Source: Pirellulales bacterium (GTDB lineage: Bacteria > Planctomycetota > Planctomycetia > Pirellulales > PALSA-1355). From it: a stretch of DNA of 64,000 nucleotides. The notes beneath the pieces are model-generated. The model worked only from the letters and a program-made list of their open reading frames with translations. It had not been told where the DNA came from and did not search any database. Location of the stretch: contig JALHMI010000003.1 in assembly GCA_022844125.1 (NCBI GenBank), forward strand, positions 248,001 to 312,000, in the 5' to 3' direction. Shown one piece after another: positions 61,311 through 64,000 of the stretch. The position numbers and the translations under genes are program-made. Position 1 is the stretch's first letter. Every line of letters begins with the position of its first letter.

Positions 61311-62354
61311 ATGATTCGAGTGGGCATCGCCGGCATCGGCTTCATGGGCATGATCCATTATCTCGCCTATCAGAAGGTGAAGGGCGTGAAGGTCGTCGCG
61401 CTTTGCGAAACGCTCCGCGAGCGTCTCGAGGGCGACTGGCGCGCGATCAAGGGCAACTTCGGCCCGGCCGGCACCATGATGGATCTCTCGGGCATTGCGA
61501 AGTACGACAAGCTTGAAGACCTGCTCGCTGACCACAAGGTGGATGTCGTCGACATCTGCCTGCCGCCGGCGGCCCATGCGCCCGTCGCGATCAAAGCCTT
61601 CAAGGCCGGCAAGAACGTATTCAGCGAGAAGCCGATCGCACTGGCCGCGGCCGATGCCACGAAAATGGTCAAAGCCGCCGAGACCGCCGGCAAGCAGCTC
61701 CTCATCGGCCAGGTCCTGCCATTCTTCCCGGAGTATGCCTGGGCCTATCGTGCGGCCACCAGCGGCAAGTACGGCCGGCTGCTCGGCGGCCACTTCAAGC
61801 GAATCATCTCCGACCCGCAATGGCTCAAGGACTTCTATGATCCGGCCAAAGTCGGCGGCCCGATGCTCGACCTGCACGTGCACGACGCCCACTTCATCCG
61901 CCTGCTGTTCGGCATGCCGCGCTCGGTGGCGACCAGCGGCCGGATGCGCGGCGAAGTGGCCGAGTACTTCGTCTCGCAGTTCACGTTCCACGATCCGCGG
62001 CTCGTCGTCAGCGCACAAAGCGGCGTGATCCATCAGCAGGGCAGGGGGTTCTCCGCCGGTTTCGAGATCCATCTCGAAAAGGCCACGCTGCTGTACGACT
62101 TCTCCGTCCTTGACGGCAAACCCGAACTCAGCGTTCCACTCACTGTGCTCCGCGCGGACGGCAAGGTCGAACGTCCCCCGATGACCAGCAGCGATCCGGT
62201 CGATTCGTTCGTGGCCGAACTTACCGAGGCGGCCAAGTCCTTCAAGAGCGGGCGGCCTTCCGCGCTATTGGACGGCCAGCTCGCGCGCGACGCGGTGGTG
62301 CTCTGCCATAAGCAAACCGAGTCGATCAAGAAGCGCAAGCCGGTGAGCGTCTGA
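61311..62354 (+). CDS. Gfo/Idh/MocA family oxidoreductase
   Basis: A 347-residue NAD(P)-dependent sugar-type dehydrogenase. The Rossmann opening VGIAGIGFMG (4-13) and the EKPIAL motif (106-111) are present; the catalytic Lys is Lys107. The second domain has GGHFKRIISDPQW and HVHDAHFIRLLFG with the His residues expected near the substrate. It lacks a Tat or Sec signal, so it is cytoplasmic. The substrate is unknown; relatives act on inositols and keto-sugars. ATG 61311 has GGGAG 10 bases upstream. Confidence 0.88.
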   Translation: MIRVGIAGIGFMGMIHYLAYQKVKGVKVVALCETLRERLEGDWRAIKGNFGPAGTMMDLSGIAKYDKLEDLLADHKVDVVDICLPPAAHAPVAIKAFKAGKNVFSEKPIALAAADATKMVKAAETAGKQLLIGQVLPFFPEYAWAYRAATSGKYGRLLGGHFKRIISDPQWLKDFYDPAKVGGPMLDLHVHDAHFIRLLFGMPRSVATSGRMRGEVAEYFVSQFTFHDPRLVVSAQSGVIHQQGRGFSAGFEIHLEKATLLYDFSVLDGKPELSVPLTVLRADGKVERPPMTSSDPVDSFVAELTEAAKSFKSGRPSALLDGQLARDAVVLCHKQTESIKKRKPVSV

Positions 62355-62652
62355 CGTCGTAGCATCGCCACCGTTTCCTCGCTGTCACAGGACACTTCGT
62401 CGGCCGCCGACCGCCCGGTGGTTCGCTGCTAACTATTATTCCGGCTGGGTAAAAACGCCCGTCGGGGGGCTCGTCTCTCGTCGCCGCGCCCCCTGTCCAG
62501 TGCGCGCATTGCGTGTATTCATTACCTGCGGCGCGCACCGCAAACCGCGCTTTTTCTGCCGTAAATCCTACGGCCGCCATGTTCTGCACCCCGTGGTATC
62601 GGGTCTGCCGGATGTACTGCCCCCGGCGGCGAAAAAACTTTCTCGTCGTTTT

Positions 62653-62681
62653 TTGACCATCGCCAAATCGTGACCTATAGT
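62653..62681 (+). promoter_or_regulatory. Strong sigma70-type promoter for the S41 peptidase gene
   Basis: TTGACC (62653-62658), exactly 17 bases, TATAGT (62676-62681); 120 bases before the start codon. The rest of 62355-62801 holds no gene I can support. Confidence 0.65.
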
Positions 62682-62801
62682 GAATTTGGCCGGCGCCTCG
62701 AGACCCACCTAGCGCGGCTGCGCGTTTTGTTTGACAACACGAGCGACAGCGAGCGGACGAGCGCGGCGCGGCTCGCAAGACGCATCACAACGGAAGGCCC
62801 C

Positions 62802-64000
62802 ATGCATAAGCTTAGCCAGCGGTGGTTTCTTCTTGCGCTAGTCCTGGCCTGTGTGGCGAATGTAGCCCTTGCGCCCGCGGCCCTGGGCCAGATTCAGATC
62901 GCTCCCGCTCCGCAGTCGGTCGCCGAGATCGAAAGCGTCATCGAGCGGGCCACGCGACTCGAGTCCGAGCAGCGGTGGGGCGAAGCCCTCTCGATTTATG
63001 AAGAGGCCCTGCGCGAACATCCCGACCATTCAACCTTGGGCAATCGTCACAACCTGGCCAAGATTCACTACGACCTCACTCGGCGCTACAACGACTCCAG
63101 CTTCGTGCGGGCGATCAGCACGCTCGATGAGAAGCAAGCGCTCGGCATGTACTCGGAAGTGCTGGTCAAGGTCGAAACGCATTACGTCGCGGCCCCGAAC
63201 TGGAACGCCCTGGTCAGCCGCGGCACGCAGGACCTGCAGATCGCCCTTTACCAGAAGCAGTTCGCCGGCCAACATCTTGCCGGTAAGTCGCGTGCCGAGC
63301 TTGATGAGTTCTCGCAGACGATCGGCCGCTGGCAGGCCGAGCGGAATATCCAAACCCGGCAGCAAGCGGTGGATACCGTTGCCGCGCTCGCGAACTTTGC
63401 CCAGCAGCGTCTCGGCATTCCGCGCTCGGCCGCCACGCTCGAGTACACCTGTGCCGCGATCGGCGCCTTGGATGCTTACTCCGCGTTTCTCACCAGCGAC
63501 CAGCTCACCGACGTCTACTCGCAGATCGAAGGCAACTTCGTGGGTCTGGGCATCGAGCTCAAGGCCGACGACGGCGCCCTGTTGATCGTCGATGTGATTA
63601 ATGGCAGCCCCGCCCAGCGGGCCGGCATCCGCAAGAACGACCGGATCATCGAAGTCGACGGACAGCCGACCTCGAAGTTCTCGACCGATCAGGCCGCCGA
63701 CCTGTTGCAAGGCCCCGAAGGCAGCTCCTGCCAGGTGGTCCTGAAAAACGACGCCGGCCAGACCCGCCAGCTCACCGTCCGCCGCGAGCACGTCGAAGTT
63801 CCCAGCGTGGACGACGTGAAGATCGTCGACCGCGACTTCGGCATCGGCTACCTGAAGCTCACCTGCTTCCAGAAAACCACCAGCCGTGATTTGGACGCCG
63901 CTCTCTGGAAGTTGCACCGCGAAGGCATGCGAAGCCTGATCATCGACCTGCGTCGCAACCCTGGCGGTCTGCTCACTGCCAGCGTCGAAGTCGCCGACAA
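62802..64000 (+). CDS. S41-family C-terminal processing protease (partial, runs off the window)
   Basis: About 400 codons are present and the frame is open at the right edge. A signal peptide (about 1-30, ending AALGQ) is followed by a helical region (40-200; it contains a TPR-like WGEALSIYEEALREHPDH). A PDZ domain (about 245-325) has GNFVGLGIELKADDG and PAQRAGIRKNDRIIEVDG. The start of the S41 protease fold follows: FGIGYLKLTCFQKTT, then LIIDLRRNPGGLLTASVEV. The catalytic Ser/Lys lie beyond the window. GGAAGG is 5 bases upstream of ATG 62802. It is the CtpA/Prc type, which trims or degrades envelope proteins. Confidence 0.85.
   Translation, partial: MHKLSQRWFLLALVLACVANVALAPAALGQIQIAPAPQSVAEIESVIERATRLESEQRWGEALSIYEEALREHPDHSTLGNRHNLAKIHYDLTRRYNDSSFVRAISTLDEKQALGMYSEVLVKVETHYVAAPNWNALVSRGTQDLQIALYQKQFAGQHLAGKSRAELDEFSQTIGRWQAERNIQTRQQAVDTVAALANFAQQRLGIPRSAATLEYTCAAIGALDAYSAFLTSDQLTDVYSQIEGNFVGLGIELKADDGALLIVDVINGSPAQRAGIRKNDRIIEVDGQPTSKFSTDQAADLLQGPEGSSCQVVLKNDAGQTRQLTVRREHVEVPSVDDVKIVDRDFGIGYLKLTCFQKTTSRDLDAALWKLHREGMRSLIIDLRRNPGGLLTASVEVAD

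Noticed and set aside
1-64000. CRISPR arrays, rRNA, phage or intact insertion sequences
   Set aside because: No regularly spaced repeats, rRNA-like sequence, integrase or transposase found on reading both strands.

Overview
The window is GC-rich, gene-dense bacterial chromosome. It is most likely from a planctomycete, probably of the Pirellulales group. This is an inference from gene content: a secreted cyclophilin carrying a dockerin repeat and a PEP-CTERM sorting tail, a DUF1080 protein, a redoxin/cytochrome c/copper-monooxygenase fusion, two ECF sigma/anti-sigma cassettes, a BlaI/M56-peptidase pair with a very large C-terminal extension, and a tig-clpP-clpP cluster. There is no rRNA, CRISPR array, prophage or intact insertion sequence. 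One tRNA gene, tRNA-Gly(GCC), is present. Long antisense ORFs are common because of the base composition and were rejected.

Layout. 1-8.8 kb: the start of a sugar-phosphate isomerase gene, sppA, a three-gene ECF sigma cassette, an SDR dehydrogenase, the redoxin/heme/copper fusion followed by a clear terminator, a lipoprotein, an SRPBCC protein and a metallophosphoesterase. 9-19.5 kb: a PhoB/PhoR-like two-component pair, a DJ-1/PfpI protein, a second ECF cassette ending in a PDZ protein, an EVE protein overlapping bioF, a coiled-coil membrane protein and a rhomboid protease. 19.7-24.1 kb: tRNA-Gly, trigger factor, two ClpP paralogues and a lipoprotein. 24.2-30.8 kb: metG, then divergently a blaI/M56 operon; three intergenic spots here carry one dispersed repeat family. 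30.8-38.3 kb: minus-strand housekeeping genes glnE, miaB and fmt, plus a thiamine-diphosphate enzyme.

38.4-47.5 kb holds more accessory genes: an AlkD-like protein, a D-2-hydroxyacid dehydrogenase, several small proteins around a shared intergenic region, a HTH/zinc-ribbon protein, a Deg-type protease, alanine dehydrogenase, and a DUF2089 regulator upstream of a TPR gene that is split by a frameshift. 47.5-52.1 kb: the cyclophilin-dockerin-PEP-CTERM protein, a DUF1080 protein and a three-domain DNA ligase D. 52.1-55.5 kb: a hybrid histidine kinase divergent from a receiver/HD-GYP protein. 55.6-64 kb: a small secreted protein, the glcDEF glycolate oxidase operon, a DinB-like protein, a Gfo/Idh/MocA oxidoreductase, and an S41 processing protease cut by the window end.

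Several genes serve protein quality control and envelope proteolysis (sppA, rhomboid, tig, two clpP, Deg, S41, M56). Others serve envelope or environmental sensing (two ECF systems, BlaI/M56, PhoBR-like pair, hybrid kinase with HD-GYP). The parts that best merit a second look are the duplicated His-rich module on the M56 protein, the repeat family near metG, the frameshifted TPR gene, and the shared regulatory region between small genes at 41.5-41.7 kb.
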